Source: Homalodisca vitripennis (lineage: Eukaryota; Arthropoda; Insecta; Hemiptera; Cicadellidae). From it: a DNA stretch of 64,000 bases. The stretch covers positions 68,452,501-68,516,500 of the forward strand of contig NC_060215.1 in the NCBI RefSeq assembly GCF_021130785.1. The letters are read 5' to 3'. Each line of letters starts with the position of its first letter. Within the stretch, counting starts at the first letter, position 1. The translations under genes were made by a program, and so were the position numbers. The notes beneath the pieces were generated by a model. It was not told the origin of the DNA and ran no database searches. It worked only from the letters and a program-made list of their open reading frames with translations. Below are positions 20,506 to 31,611 of the stretch, one piece after another.

Positions 20506-22132
20506 AAAAGTGTATTTATACTTTCCTGATTGGTTTAGAAAGAAGAATCACTAACTCTTATTTTATAAGAGCTTAGAGAATAGTATTATTTAAATTTCAT
20601 TTAATTGATAAAGAAATAAAAGGCTACGCAATTGTTTAATTATTTATTTTTTAAATGATTATATGTAAAATTTAATTGTAATAAAATAATTTAGTGCTAG
20701 TTTGTTATTAGATTAATGTAATATTTTTATGAATTTAGGATTTGTTGTAGTAAACACATTTTTAGTAATGTTAATTTATTTATTAAAAATTGTGTTTATA
20801 TTTTAGTAATAAACTTATGGCATGAAACTATTCACTGAATCATGTAATTTAATTATGTAAATTAAAATTATTGTTTGTTGTGTTAAAACAATTTAAAGTT
20901 TCAAAATAATACATTGACTAATTATTAAATTTGCCGTAAGAAAAACTTTTGTCGTTAAATGGGGCATCATTATGTATTGGAGTTACCAGTATTGAGGAGG
21001 CATTTGATCCATTATCTTTCCGTTATTACATGATATAATGGAAAACAGGTAGTCTGCAAAGAAAGCAATGAGAGTGTATTATTTACCTATTCAGTTTTTG
21101 TCTATAATGTGCTGTGAATTATGTTTAAGGCAGTCTACCAGATTATGCTTTATTTGAAGTGAAATGAAAAATATCATGGTTTGACGTATTTAATTGGATT
21201 TTCTTTTACATTTAAAAGTAAAGTATCTTAAAATATTGTGGGGATACAAATTATGTTGTTTGTTGCTAATATCAGTTGCATACAAGATTACTACCCATAT
21301 TGCCATATTTTGTAAAAAAGTATCTTCAATAATATATTCACTAGTACAAAATAGAAATTTTAATGTTTTAACTTAAATTAGATGTTGTTTTATAAGAGGG
21401 CATATTTATAATCAGCACACTCTTCTAAAAAATAATAAAATACTACTTATTTTAGTTTTAAACTCTTATGGTAAAATTTAAAATGTAAATAATTATGTAT
21501 AGTACATAAATATTATTGAATTTAAATGGTTTAGTTGCTGAGATATGTATTATTTTAATTAGTTTTATTGTTCATTATGTTATAATTTTTGATGGCAACT
21601 AATGCAGAATAATTTGAATCCTTGTTTGAACTGTGTAAGTGGTAAATTCTAATATTTGTATGTATGTATATTTTATATGTTGTATCTAGGTCTGGACTTA
21701 TAAATCTCTCATTGTTCCTATTTTATAACTATCCACATCAAAATGATGATCCGATGTCATAAGGGTTTTTAAAGTTACAATTTTACTGTTGTATTTTAAT
21801 ATTTCTTCCGTGGCCGGAATTTTATTACTAATTATTAAATTTTAATACTACAGTATTTACATCCAACCATAATGACCAATTTATACAACCAGTAAACATT
21901 TCAACTAGCTAACAAAAATACGGCACAAAATGTATATATCATACTGAGTATTTCTAAATCTGTGTAAAATTTCTCAAGTGTATTCTACGGGTTAAGTAAG
22001 ACTCCCTCTCAGTCAACATCAATCTCCAAATATTTTATTTTAGAGCTATAGACCTCCAAAATGTAACCAACAAATTTATTTTACTGTACCAAAACTAATT
22101 CACAAATTGACTTAAAAACTAATTATATAACT
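20506..22132. other. AT-rich intergenic DNA
   Basis: No gene or clear repeat recognised. A small ORF at 21194-21376 is hydrophobic and probably chance. Confidence 0.45.
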
Positions 22133-23494
22133 TAGAGTAGATGTAAATATGCCGATTCTAGACCACTTTTGGGTGCAACTGAAAATCAATGTAAAATACT
22201 GGTCAATGTACCATAAATGAATCTGAGAAATCAAACGAGAAATCATGAATGAAAAATAACCGAATCTGTAACTGTGGGCTTCTACTTTCTTAAGCTGTCT
22301 ATTGGAAACTTAGTCAAATCTTAATGAAAAATCTTTATTATACAAAATTAATTGTAACACATTCTTTATCTTTTATAAGAAAACACAATAAATTGATAGA
22401 AGAAATTGAAAATTGTGGTCAATTAAGTACTATTAAAGGAACCATATCTTATTCCAAAAGTGATGTATTTTCATATAGTTTTGAATCAACTTTTAAATTA
22501 GGACAATTTGAAGCGGTCGGTGATTTAGCACATTTCGGCTTAGGATTCTTTGAAAATGTAAATTTTCCAATCTATAAAGGTGGATTTTACATTAGTTTCA
22601 TAAGAGCTGAAGATGATGATGCGATATTAAAAACCAAAACTGGAAATGATATACCAGTTGATGGAAAAATGACAATTAACGAGTTTTTCATTAGAGTTCC
22701 GATGATTGATTACAAAACTACGAGTAAAATTCAGTTGATTGATGAAATTACAAAAAGTCAAAACATTATGTTTAATTTTCTAGATTGGCAATGTATTGAG
22801 CAAAAAGGTATTTCCAGAACAACTTATTCATTCGATATCACAAATATTTATAGAAATATTTTCAATCCCAAGTTCGTTATTATAGGTTTTCAAACAGATA
22901 GACAGAATAATCAAGAAAAAAATCCTTCAAAGTTCGATAGTTTGAATGTAAAAAATATTAGAATAAAATTGAATGGTTCTTATTATCCAATGAATTACAA
23001 AATTTAAACATTTCCGGAGGTTTTTTCAGAATTATGTATCAGATGTATCAAGATTTTAAGAAAGTTTACTACAAAAATATGGAAATGTGTTACAATCCCA
23101 AAGAATTTATAGCAAATAGACCCATTTATGTCATTGATACAACAAAGAGTTTCACAAATATTTCTGGTTCAAAGAATAATATAATTATCAATATGGATTT
23201 TCAAAATGCTGTTGCAAATGCGATTTGTTATATTGTTGTTGTTTCTGAGAAATTTTTATCATATGACGTAATTAAGAATGATATTAGAGAAATTCAGTAA
23301 AATTTTAGATTTCTTCATTTTTCACAAAACAGCTTAAGAAATTAGAAGCAAACAGTTATAGATTCGGTTATTTTCATTCGTAATTTCCTGTTTGATTTCT
23401 CAGATTCATTTATGGTACATTGAATAGTATTTTACATTTATTTTCTGTTGCATCCAGAAGTGGTCTAGAATCGGCATATTTATATCTACTACTT
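22133..23494. mobile_element. 1.36-kb element with ~165-bp TIRs around a capsid-like gene
   Basis: 22133-22298 is repeated in inverted orientation at 23325-23494 with scattered differences; for example GCCGATTCTAGACCAC at 22151 returns as its complement near 23461-23475. The termini begin AG and end CT, as in Polinton/Maverick elements, but no 6-bp target duplication could be fixed. Between the repeats is one coding unit (22324-23300) and nothing else: no integrase, polymerase or transposase. It therefore looks like a non-autonomous, miniature derivative of a larger capsid-encoding element or endogenous virus, moved by proteins supplied elsewhere. The link to Polintons or adintoviruses is inference. 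Confidence 0.6.
22324..23300 (+). pseudogene. Capsid-like protein of a DNA virus or virus-like element, frameshifted
   Basis: Two + strand frames, 22324-23007 (227 codons) and 23034-23300 (88 codons), appear to be one gene broken by a frameshift between them; a TAA at 23005-23007 ends the first. Motifs in the first frame (FVIIGFQTDRQNN near residues 183-195, then NVKNIRIKLNGSYYP) and in the second (MYQMYQDFKKVYY at the start, PIYVIDTTKS in the middle) resemble the C-terminal half of a capsid-like family that recurs in insect genomes and in Polinton- or adintovirus-type elements, as I recall it. At about 315 residues it is shorter than a full double jelly-roll capsid. The start is the first ATG inside the left TIR. 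No signal or membrane segments. Family assignment is moderate. Confidence 0.55.
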
Positions 23495-26316
23495 AGGACT
23501 TACCTGACTAAATGCTGTCCACCACTCCACAAGGGAAGGGGCTTTCAACATCAAACTCATATTTCTTAATAACAGTGTCTCAGATTCGTGTTACAAATAT
23601 TGCACTAAAAATTTAACAATAAATACAAAAAAGGAATTTGGTTTTTATAGCAAAAATATAGTTTTCCATGTAAAAAAGTTTCAGGGTGCACAGTGCCATG
23701 TTACGCATTCTCTTTCTGGCAAATGGCTTGAGAGACAAGTGTCATCCTTACCAAATTCTTTATTAGTAATAATGATGTGTGTATTTCCTTAGACAGAATA
23801 TTTTAAGGTTTCATGATTGTCTGTAGTAATCCTTACAGATAAAACTGCTTGTTGTAACCCCCCTCATAGAGCATATCAATAAAAATAATCTTGTGAATTA
23901 TACAAGGATTGGTAGGAGCAACTTGTTAAAATCAGTTGTTACCTTATACATTATCTTATATGCATCCATGGTAAAACCAAATTATAGATGCTCTCCGTAA
24001 TTCAGGGGCTTGTTAGGTTATATTAACATTGTAAGATTTTTTAAATGTTTAAAAATTTTATTAGAATTTCTTTTGGATGAATATTAAATATTTATAAACA
24101 TCATGGGCGCTCACTGCACAAAACTTGTTTAAAAACATTACATAAAATATTCTAGTTTTTAAATCAATTTAAGTCAATATAATATAACCCCGTATTACTT
24201 ATAACAAAATTTAAAAAAATGTATAACCATTCAAAAAGCATAGGAGCATATTTTATTAACCAAAATATTAAGTTTACTAAGCTAACTAGAATGTGATATG
24301 TGACATTTTGAACTATGAAGTCACCTGGTTATACACCTCATATTTTTAATGTTCAGTATTCAAATACAGAGTTTGTGATTTTGAGAAGACTCTGTGTAAT
24401 GAAAATGTTATTGGAGTAATTTTAAAGCGTCTTTCTCTCTCGCTAACTTAAACATATTTTTATACTGAAATTGTTCATTTAATTGCGTTTTCATGTCTGC
24501 CATGTTTAACAAAAATGTAATATACTAGACAATAAAGTTTACAATGTTACAAGATTTCCAAATACAACATTTAACTTAACTGCCATATAAATCAATGAAG
24601 TTTAATATGAAGGATTTTATATTGAGTCACTTCGCTTTAAGGGAAGTAAGGATGCAATATCTATACCAGACAGTGCATTGGTTTCTCTTATAAATTTTTT
24701 CTGCTTTCCGGCTCCATTATTTAGCATGAAATTCCATTATTCATCATTTAGGATTCTGCTTTTGCAGTATTGTATTCAGGACTTAACGTGTAAGGGATTT
24801 ATGTAGTGAAATCCCATATTTATTGAGAAGAGAGGGAATGATATGTATCTCTGTTTTAAATTACTCATTTATTATTAATTTATAAAAAATACTGAATTCA
24901 GTAGTGTATTAGAATTTTGTTTTTAGTATGATTTATAATTTTTTTCCATTTAAACTTCTATAGTCAGTGTTGTTTATACTTATCTAAAAATAACTTATAT
25001 TATTGTACACTGCTCAATTTATAAAAATAATTAACAAATTTACATCCATTTAAATTAATGTGGTTGTGGTGATAGTCTAGTGATAATGTGTCCATGAGAA
25101 GGAACACAATTTTTATCACAAAATGGCTGATTCTGACCTAAAACACAGGCTTGATTTCACTGTTGCAAGACACTATTGTCCACCAGCTAACAGATCCAGT
25201 CAATGAATTAATTATACACATTGATATATTCTGTTGTTAGAATATTTCAAATCAGATATACTGTACATGATTATGTACATCCAAATTACATAATCAACCA
25301 TGAACTTTTTAGTATTTTTTGTCATGCGGTTTGATCCCTGTCCCACAACTCTCGCAGAATATGACTCTTCCTCTCAGGTATTACTTTCTTGTAGGTTTGA
25401 TTTTAAACTTGACTGCCAAAAGAAACAGGGAACTTTAGATAATAAATAATCTACCATCTAAAGGTTATATTTTTTAGTATTAAGTTTACGTTTGTAAAGA
25501 TTCTTATTTAGGTTTTTTAATGCATTGTTATCACCTCCATTATGTAGTTTTATTAGTTTTTAAGTATTACTTGACATTAAAATACCATTATAATTCATAG
25601 TTTAACTTTAAGTCAGTCTCCCATAATTCCCAGAGCGTGGCTGCTACCTAACTGTAGACATTATTTTAATTGTTGAAATTTTTATAGTTTGCTGTTATCT
25701 GACGACGTTTTTAGTGAAATTGCTTATTTTATAAAAGAGAATTGTATTTGCTTTCCAGCAATATAAACGTATATACTAATTTTAGTCTGTGATGTAAAAT
25801 TGTTATTCTGTATTTTTATTAGTTAAATCATTTTATTCCTATTAATTAAATATGTGGTGTATATTTTAATGTGTGTTAATTCAATATTACATTTTAATTT
25901 TGCTTAAAATGTTATATCTTGACAGCTCAAAATATCACATGGCTTTTGATATGATTGTAAGAAATGTATTTCTTCTTTTTATGTACTACCTAAAAACTAC
26001 TATGAACTTAGTAAATATATATTGATAAAGCATTTTTGTCCTTTCATTTACCTTAAAACCTGTGTATCGTATAACTTTACCAATGGTTGGATTATTTTTT
26101 TTTACATTTTTATGTCCATCATGTTAACTTTCTGCTACAAAAGCTAAGACGAAGAACTTAAATTGAATACTAATTTGTCTTTAAATGGTGTATCCAAATG
26201 TTCCACCAGACTTGTGAGTTTATTCCTTTTGTAGATGTTTTAATGGTATTTTTTATAATTGTATTTTTAATTATTGCATAACTCATATATAGTTTGTATT
26301 GCACCATAACTTTATA
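23495..26316. other. AT-rich intergenic DNA
   Basis: No gene recognised. Near 25063-25100 a sequence with an A-box-like TGATAGTCTAGTGATAATG was seen, and near 25330 a B-box-like GGTTTGATCCCTG, but they are too far apart for a tRNA or a simple SINE. Confidence 0.4.
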
Positions 26317-27611
26317 CAGAGTGTACATAAAGTCCTGCACGGGTATAATATTTTCTGAATGATAACAGATAAATAAACAAGATTTGGTACATCAATACTA
26401 CACCTAAAAATCTACTTTTTGAAGGAACTATCAGTTTTCTGTAATATCATGGGGACGTCCCGCAAGGAGTCAGAAGGAAATCTTAAATAGGAGCATAGGT
26501 CAATATGGACATCATTTTAAAGGGCTTATCTAGCAGAGTTTAATGCCGCAAACCGCACTCAAAAAGATTGATCCAGTAAAAAATGGCGGCTGTTCAAAGA
26601 TTTTACTTGGTTACATTTCATTAGTAGCCATAACCCCAGTAAAGCAAAACTGCAACCAAACGAATACTGCAGCTAACTACTACATTATGCTTGTCAGTTG
26701 TACAGAAGTGAATTATGACATTAGTTATCCTCAAAGGGTTACAAATTTGGTCCTAATATATTGATAACGGGGAAAACCTGATAACAGTAACAATTAGAAA
26801 TCTCTTATCTTTGGGTCGCAGTTAGGACTTTCCTATTAGCCAGTCTATTCATAGTAGGCTATTCTAGTTTTCTTGTTTTAGTAGTGCTGTCCATCCATTT
26901 TATCAGTGCGCTTTAGTACAAAAGAGTTTGTCGTATTGCTTGTAGTTCTTCAACTACACTATGTCGCTTGACAAACGTGAACGTATAGACGATCACACGA
27001 GGAAGCATGCCATTTATTTAATGACGACTTTCACGAGAGGCAGCCAATTTCTAGAACAACTGTAGGGAGAACTGTTCAACACTTTATGAAAACAGGAAGT
27101 GTTTCCGATCTTCATAGGTCGCTGAGATTTCTAATTGTTACTGTTATCAGGTTTTCCCCGTTATCAATATATTAGGACCAAATTTGTAACCCTTGAGGAT
27201 AACTAATGTCATAATTCACTTCTGTACAACTGACAAGCATAATGTAGTAGTTAGCTGCAGTATTCGTTTGGTTGCAGTTTTGCTTTACTGGGGTTATGGC
27301 TACTAATAAAATGTAACCAAGTAAAATCTTTGAACAGCCGCCATTTTTTTACTGGATCAATCTTTTTGAGTGCGGTTTGCGGCATTACACTCTGCTAGAT
27401 AAGCCCTTTAAAATGATGTCCATATTGACCTATGCTCCTATTTACGATTTCCTTCTGACTCCTTGCGGGACGTCCCCATGATATTACAGAAAACTGATAG
27501 TTCCTTCAAAAAGTAGATTTTTAGGTGTAGTATTGATGTACCAAATCTTGTTTATTTATCTGTTATCGTTTAGAAAATATTATACCCGTGCAGGACTTTA
27601 TGTACACCCTG
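26317..27611. mobile_element. Foldback Tc1/mariner-like element with 488-bp arms
   Basis: Arms 26317-26804 and 27124-27611 are near-perfect inverted copies. Ends start CAGAGTGTACATAAAGTCCT (left) and CAGGGTGTACATAAAGTCCT (right, complement), bounded by TA at 26315-26316 and 27612-27613. The 319-bp loop contains the start of a transposase gene: an ATG at 26961 (MSLDKRERIDD) and, in a shifted frame, a helix-turn-helix segment with SRTTVGRTVQHFMKTGS. No catalytic domain remains. ORFs inside the arms, such as 26543-26764, are not genes. Confidence 0.85.
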
Positions 27612-27613
27612 TA

Positions 27614-27828
27614 TAGTTGATAATGTTCATCAGAAAAATAAAACTATCTAAACTCATATTTAAAAAATGAGAGGTGTATAAATTAGAGTAGAAACAAAAT
27701 AATAAAGATGAATGAAACAAAAATGGAGTAGAGTAAAAAGTAATAAGAGTTAAAAGGTATACAGAGCTGCACAGAGAATAATACAGTACACGTATAACGT
27801 ATTTAAGTGGGAGTCATTACTCTAGCTT
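27614..27828. other. Short spacer between transposons
   Basis: Nothing recognised. Confidence 0.4.
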
Positions 27829-27978
27829 AGAGAGAGAGAGAGAATAACCTTTATTCCATTAATACACATTTTTACAAGATGCCTATGAATAGCGTCATCA
27901 CCACACTAGTCTATCTTAAAAAATAAAGTTAAAATTTACACATCTTTTTAAATAGAATTTTATTATCTAACTAAAACG

Positions 27979-27980
<2 letters not shown>

Positions 27981-28028
<48 letters not shown>
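27981..28028. repeat. (TA)n microsatellite
   Basis: Uninterrupted TA run within the 3' UTR region of LINE 1. Confidence 0.95.
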
Positions 28029-28031
<3 letters not shown>

Positions 28032-28118
28032 AGTCATCTGGGCTTGAAAAATTCCTGAATGGAATATAATGCCTTATTGGTAAGGTAATCTTTTACTGCA
28101 CTTTCAAATCTCTTCTTG

Positions 28119-28985
28119 TCAATTATATTTTTTACTGAAATTGGTTCTTTTAGCTATTCTTCCAAGATAACATATAAAAAGTAGAGGTTCCAATATTGAC
28201 CCTTGTGGCACCCTGTGCTTTACTACTTGCTGTGTGGAGGCAACTTTTCGAATATAGTTATTGCACTGATTATATTCTGTAAAATTTATTTCTACATACT
28301 GTTTTCTATTGCTCAAGTATGAAGTAAACCAACAAGCTCTTTTTTTGTATTCCCAGTTCTTTTAATTTAGTTATTAGAAGGTTGTGAGAAACGCTGTCAA
28401 ATGTGCGTGACAGGTCAAAAAAAGCCTATAACTTTTTTCCAATATCAATTGAATTCATTATATTTTCTATAAATTCCACACCAGCAGTTATTGTGGATCT
28501 CCCTGGCAAACCCATGCTGTTCTTTATTTAATAAATTATTTGTTTCTAAATACTTGAGAACTTTGTTTATAGCATGAAACATCTTTAGCACAACCTTTCT
28601 TAAAAATAGGGATTACTTTGGATATTTTAAAGTTTTCTGGGAAATTGCCCGATATTAAAGAGGAAGTAATTAAGTTAGTTAATGGTTTGATTATGAAGCT
28701 TCTTGAGTTTTTGATCACTGTTACTGATATGTCATCATTGCCTGAAGAACATTTATTTTCAAGTGAGAGGATAATCATCTCTACTTCTTTTTCAGTTACA
28801 GGTCTGAATGAGAATACACTAATATTGCTTTGAGTGTACTGTTGAGGCAAAAAGTGTGTTGATGTTTTGTGAATATGAGTTATTATATCATCAACCGTGT
28901 TTACAAAAAAGCTATTGAATAGTTCACAGACTTTTAATGGATCATTAATTTCTACTTTATTATGTTCTAAAGTTATATTAGTCAT
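28119..28985 (-). pseudogene. LINE 1 reverse transcriptase, partial
   Basis: 28985-28536 covers the RT N-terminal blocks: FNSFFVNTV, FSFRPVTEKEVEMIILSLEN, the motif GNDDISVTVIKN, and ISKVIPIFKKG. A frameshift follows near 28540. 28316-28119 carries HRVPQGSILEPLLFICYL, the conserved 'VPQGSxLGPxLF' block with one Gly changed to Glu. Immediately after this, where the FADD catalytic box should follow, the sequence jumps to a C-terminal tail (YLTNKALYSIQEFF, about 28060-28100). The active site and thumb are therefore deleted. Confidence 0.85.
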
Positions 28986-29439
28986 GGTCTTGGATGGTTC
29001 CCCTACTTTAGATCTAATTACATTCCAAATACTTTTTACTCTGTTTGAAGAGCTTATAATCCTTTCATTGACTTTCTCTTTTTGTATTTCTATTATTTTT
29101 TTTGTTAAATTATTTCTTTATTTGTCAATTATTGGTTTTAATTTTATGTTTTTGAAGATTGAAAAAGTGTTTCTAGTTCCATTAGTTCATCTTCTTTTCT
29201 TTTAAGATCACTTGTGATCCAATCGAGAGGTTTGTATGAATTGTCTGTAACTGATTTCTTAGGAAAACATGTATCAAAATAATAAATAAATATACTATAA
29301 AACACATAATATTCTGTTTCTACTGTAGCTTTGTAAACATCCAACCATTCTTTCGCTTTAAGAAATCCAAAGAAAATATTATAATTATTGCTAGAATATT
29401 TTCTACAGGATTTTTTAATGTTATTTTTATGTTTACTAT

Positions 29440-30104
29440 TTGTATTTAATATTTGAAGATATGGTGCATCATGGTCAGAGACATTTGTTACTATGTCCCC
29501 AGTAAGTAAATTCTTATTGCTTATATTCGTTATAAAATTATCAATAGCTGATTTGGATGTAAGTGTTACTCTTGTTGGGAAATCTATTTTATTTCATATT
29601 TTACATTTTTAGGATGGAACAAAACTTACTATATATATTATCCTGATTTAGTACTTTAATATTCAAATCACCTGTTATAATAACATTATTAAACATATTA
29701 GAGAGTGCATCAATAAGAATCTCTAGCTTATCTAAAAATGTATGTACATAACAGTAAGCAGGGGTTCGATATGCACAAGCTAAGACAAAAGAATAGTATG
29801 CTACTGAAAACTCTGTTACACAGCTTTCAAATTCCTTCTCCACCAATAGCTCCCGCATGACAGGAATCAAGACAACTTTGCTTTTAATATATTTTTGAGC
29901 TAAAATCATTACTCCGCCGCCTGATATATTTGAGCAAGAAAAATGTGATCTTATTGTGTAATTCTCAATATTCAGGTATGTTACATCAGTTTCCCTCATT
30001 TTATGCTCAGACAATGCCAAAATATCTGGTCTAATTTCTTCTAAATTAATTTGAAACTGATCTAAACGAGATGAGAGGTGCTGTATGTTTTGGTGCATAA
30101 TCAA
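29440..30104 (-). pseudogene. LINE 1 APE-type endonuclease
   Basis: All the catalytic landmarks of an AP-like endonuclease are readable: NIQHLSSRLDQF (Asn), ILALSEHKM (Glu), IITGDLNIKV (Asp/Asn), FPTRVTLTSKSAIDN and VSDHDAPYLQI (the SDH box, about 29460-29490). A frameshift lies near 29600 between the GDLNI block and the FPTRVT block. The enzyme nicked target DNA for LINE insertion. Confidence 0.85.
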
Positions 30105-30478
30105 GATAATATTTTTTTTACTGTTATTACGTGGAATAGTTTTCGTATTTGGTTTTTTTATTTATTATTTTAAAGTGTGAGTAGTGGTCATTAGCTCCTG
30201 TCATGCAAGAAACACTATCAGACTGTGCTTTAAGATTAAAATCCTCCATATTCAAACTTAAACTAAACAAACTATTACTATTTAGTTGATTTCTGAAACA
30301 TCTTTCTGTACTGGTATTAATTTTACATGTCGGTTGTCTAAAAAAACAGAACTTGAATTAGACTTGTCTTCATTACAATCTTCACTGACAGGCACTTGAG
30401 GAACAAATTGGGGCACTGAGAGCACTGTATCATTTACAACTTTCTGACACTGTACTTTGCACTCAGCTGATGTGGGAG

Positions 30479-31276
30479 TTAAGCAGCGTCGACCTCGTTC
30501 GTAGTACTGACCAGGTAGAGAGCCGCCAGATGTCTCATCACTATAATCATCCAACTGTAGACAGTAGCTAGTGCTGGTGTCAGCGTAGGCGGGGATTCCT
30601 GAAGAGAAAGATGGTTTATTTGGTCTGGTGGTAGTACACTTGCCTCCTCATTGAAGTTCTCATAATTGTCAGTTTTGCCATTGGCAGTCTGATCGTGACT
30701 CTCTAAGCTTCCGTGGGAGTTAGGTCCTGTGGTTTTGACTAAATGTTGTCGCATAGAGACACAACCTGCATAAATATTCTGTTTAACATGGACGTGCCTC
30801 TTCGATTTAAATGAAGACCATCCCTTGAGAGACAAGCATCCGTAATGTATCTTTCCAAGTTTAGATACACAACCCCAAGGTTCTTGCACAGCCACAGAAT
30901 ATTTTGGTTTGTGTGGTGCAGTGTTGTAGACCATATGTCTAATGCTGTTGATAATGATTTGAGCTTTTGGCAGTTTCTTTTTTACGAATTTAATTACATT
31001 ACTCATGGCTCCCATCACCTTGTCCGGACATCCATTCCTACTCAAATCATTTGTACCAACATTTATGAAGACAGTTCGTGGGGAATGAGAAATGTCTTCC
31101 ATCCTTCTGATATTGCCACAAAGCTGATTTGCTGTTATCCCTCTATAGCATATTGTACTTCCATTTTTAATCAAAACATGCTTGATGATGGAGTCACCCA
31201 TAATTAGAATGGGTTTGGAATCTAATTTGAGTTTATGCTTAATGTGGTTGATTAATGGCCACAGCTTCCCCAGCAT
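30479..31276 (-). pseudogene. LINE 1 ORF1 with SGNH-hydrolase (esterase) domain
   Basis: The frame opens near SMLGKLWPLINHIKHK and shows the SGNH blocks ILIMGDSIIKHV (block I, Ser in GDS) and VFINVGTNDLSRNG (block III, Asn in GTND). The last block (RDGLHLNRRG, catalytic Asp and His) is readable near 30800 only in a neighbouring frame, so a frameshift separates it. The C-terminal 100 residues are Ser/Thr/Asn-rich. A second frame (30554-30282) continues the ORF1 tail. SGNH ORF1 proteins of CR1 elements are thought to hydrolyse esters and help form the RNP. Confidence 0.8.
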
Positions 31277-31343
31277 GGACCAGTAGTTGAAGTATGCGAT
31301 ATTGTCTTTCTGTTTTAAAAAGGGTTTAAACTCACTTAAACAA
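31246..31343. repeat. 98-bp direct repeat, copy B
   Basis: Same orientation and only two visible substitutions relative to 32487-32584. It contains part of LINE 1 ORF1 (DNIAYFNYWSMLGKLWPLIN on the minus strand). The two copies bracket the protease ORF. Confidence 0.9.
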
Positions 31344-31611
31344 CAATATTATGTGGGATTTATCCATTGATGTTTTGGCAGTCAGTCTTTCTTTCTGGGG
31401 ATTATTTTTTGTTTTGAGTTTAGTTTTTTGATAACTGTAATTACTGCTTTGTAACTTGTCAAATGATTTTTCAGGCCTTTTTAAAAGGGCTTGTTTATTT
31501 TTTACTTCTTCAGCCTAGGATGAATTAATGTTTTGCTGGGATTTAGTCTGAGCCTTAAGTGACAAAGTAGAAGTTGGATTGTTGGCATTAATGAGAAGTG
31601 AGTCTATCTAA

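Larger units (their letters stand above)
27829..31600 (-). mobile_element. CR1-like LINE 1 with esterase ORF1, APE endonuclease and damaged RT
   Basis: Minus-strand order, 5' to 3': a Lys-rich ORF1 linker (about 31600-31345), an SGNH-esterase ORF1 domain (31276-30500), an AP-type endonuclease (30104-29440), a linker, a reverse transcriptase (28985-28119) and a 3' UTR ending in a GA/TC microsatellite (27829-27843) next to GGAATAAAGGTTATTC. This architecture, esterase ORF1 plus APE and RT, is that of the CR1 group. Several frameshifts and a large RT deletion near 28130 make it inactive. Confidence 0.85.

Noticed and set aside
25063..25345. A-box-like and B-box-like words as a tRNA or SINE
   Set aside because: Separation of about 250 bp is far beyond tRNA spacing and no stem pairs were found.
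26543..26764. 73-codon ORF
   Set aside because: Lies inside one arm of the 488-bp inverted repeat; no domain, and its mirror copy is not open in the same way.
28618..29205. Two + strand ORFs of 71 and 102 codons
   Set aside because: Antisense of LINE 1 reverse transcriptase and linker; hydrophobic composition follows from the complementary codons.
30845..31207. 120-codon + strand ORF
   Set aside because: Antisense of the LINE 1 ORF1 esterase domain.
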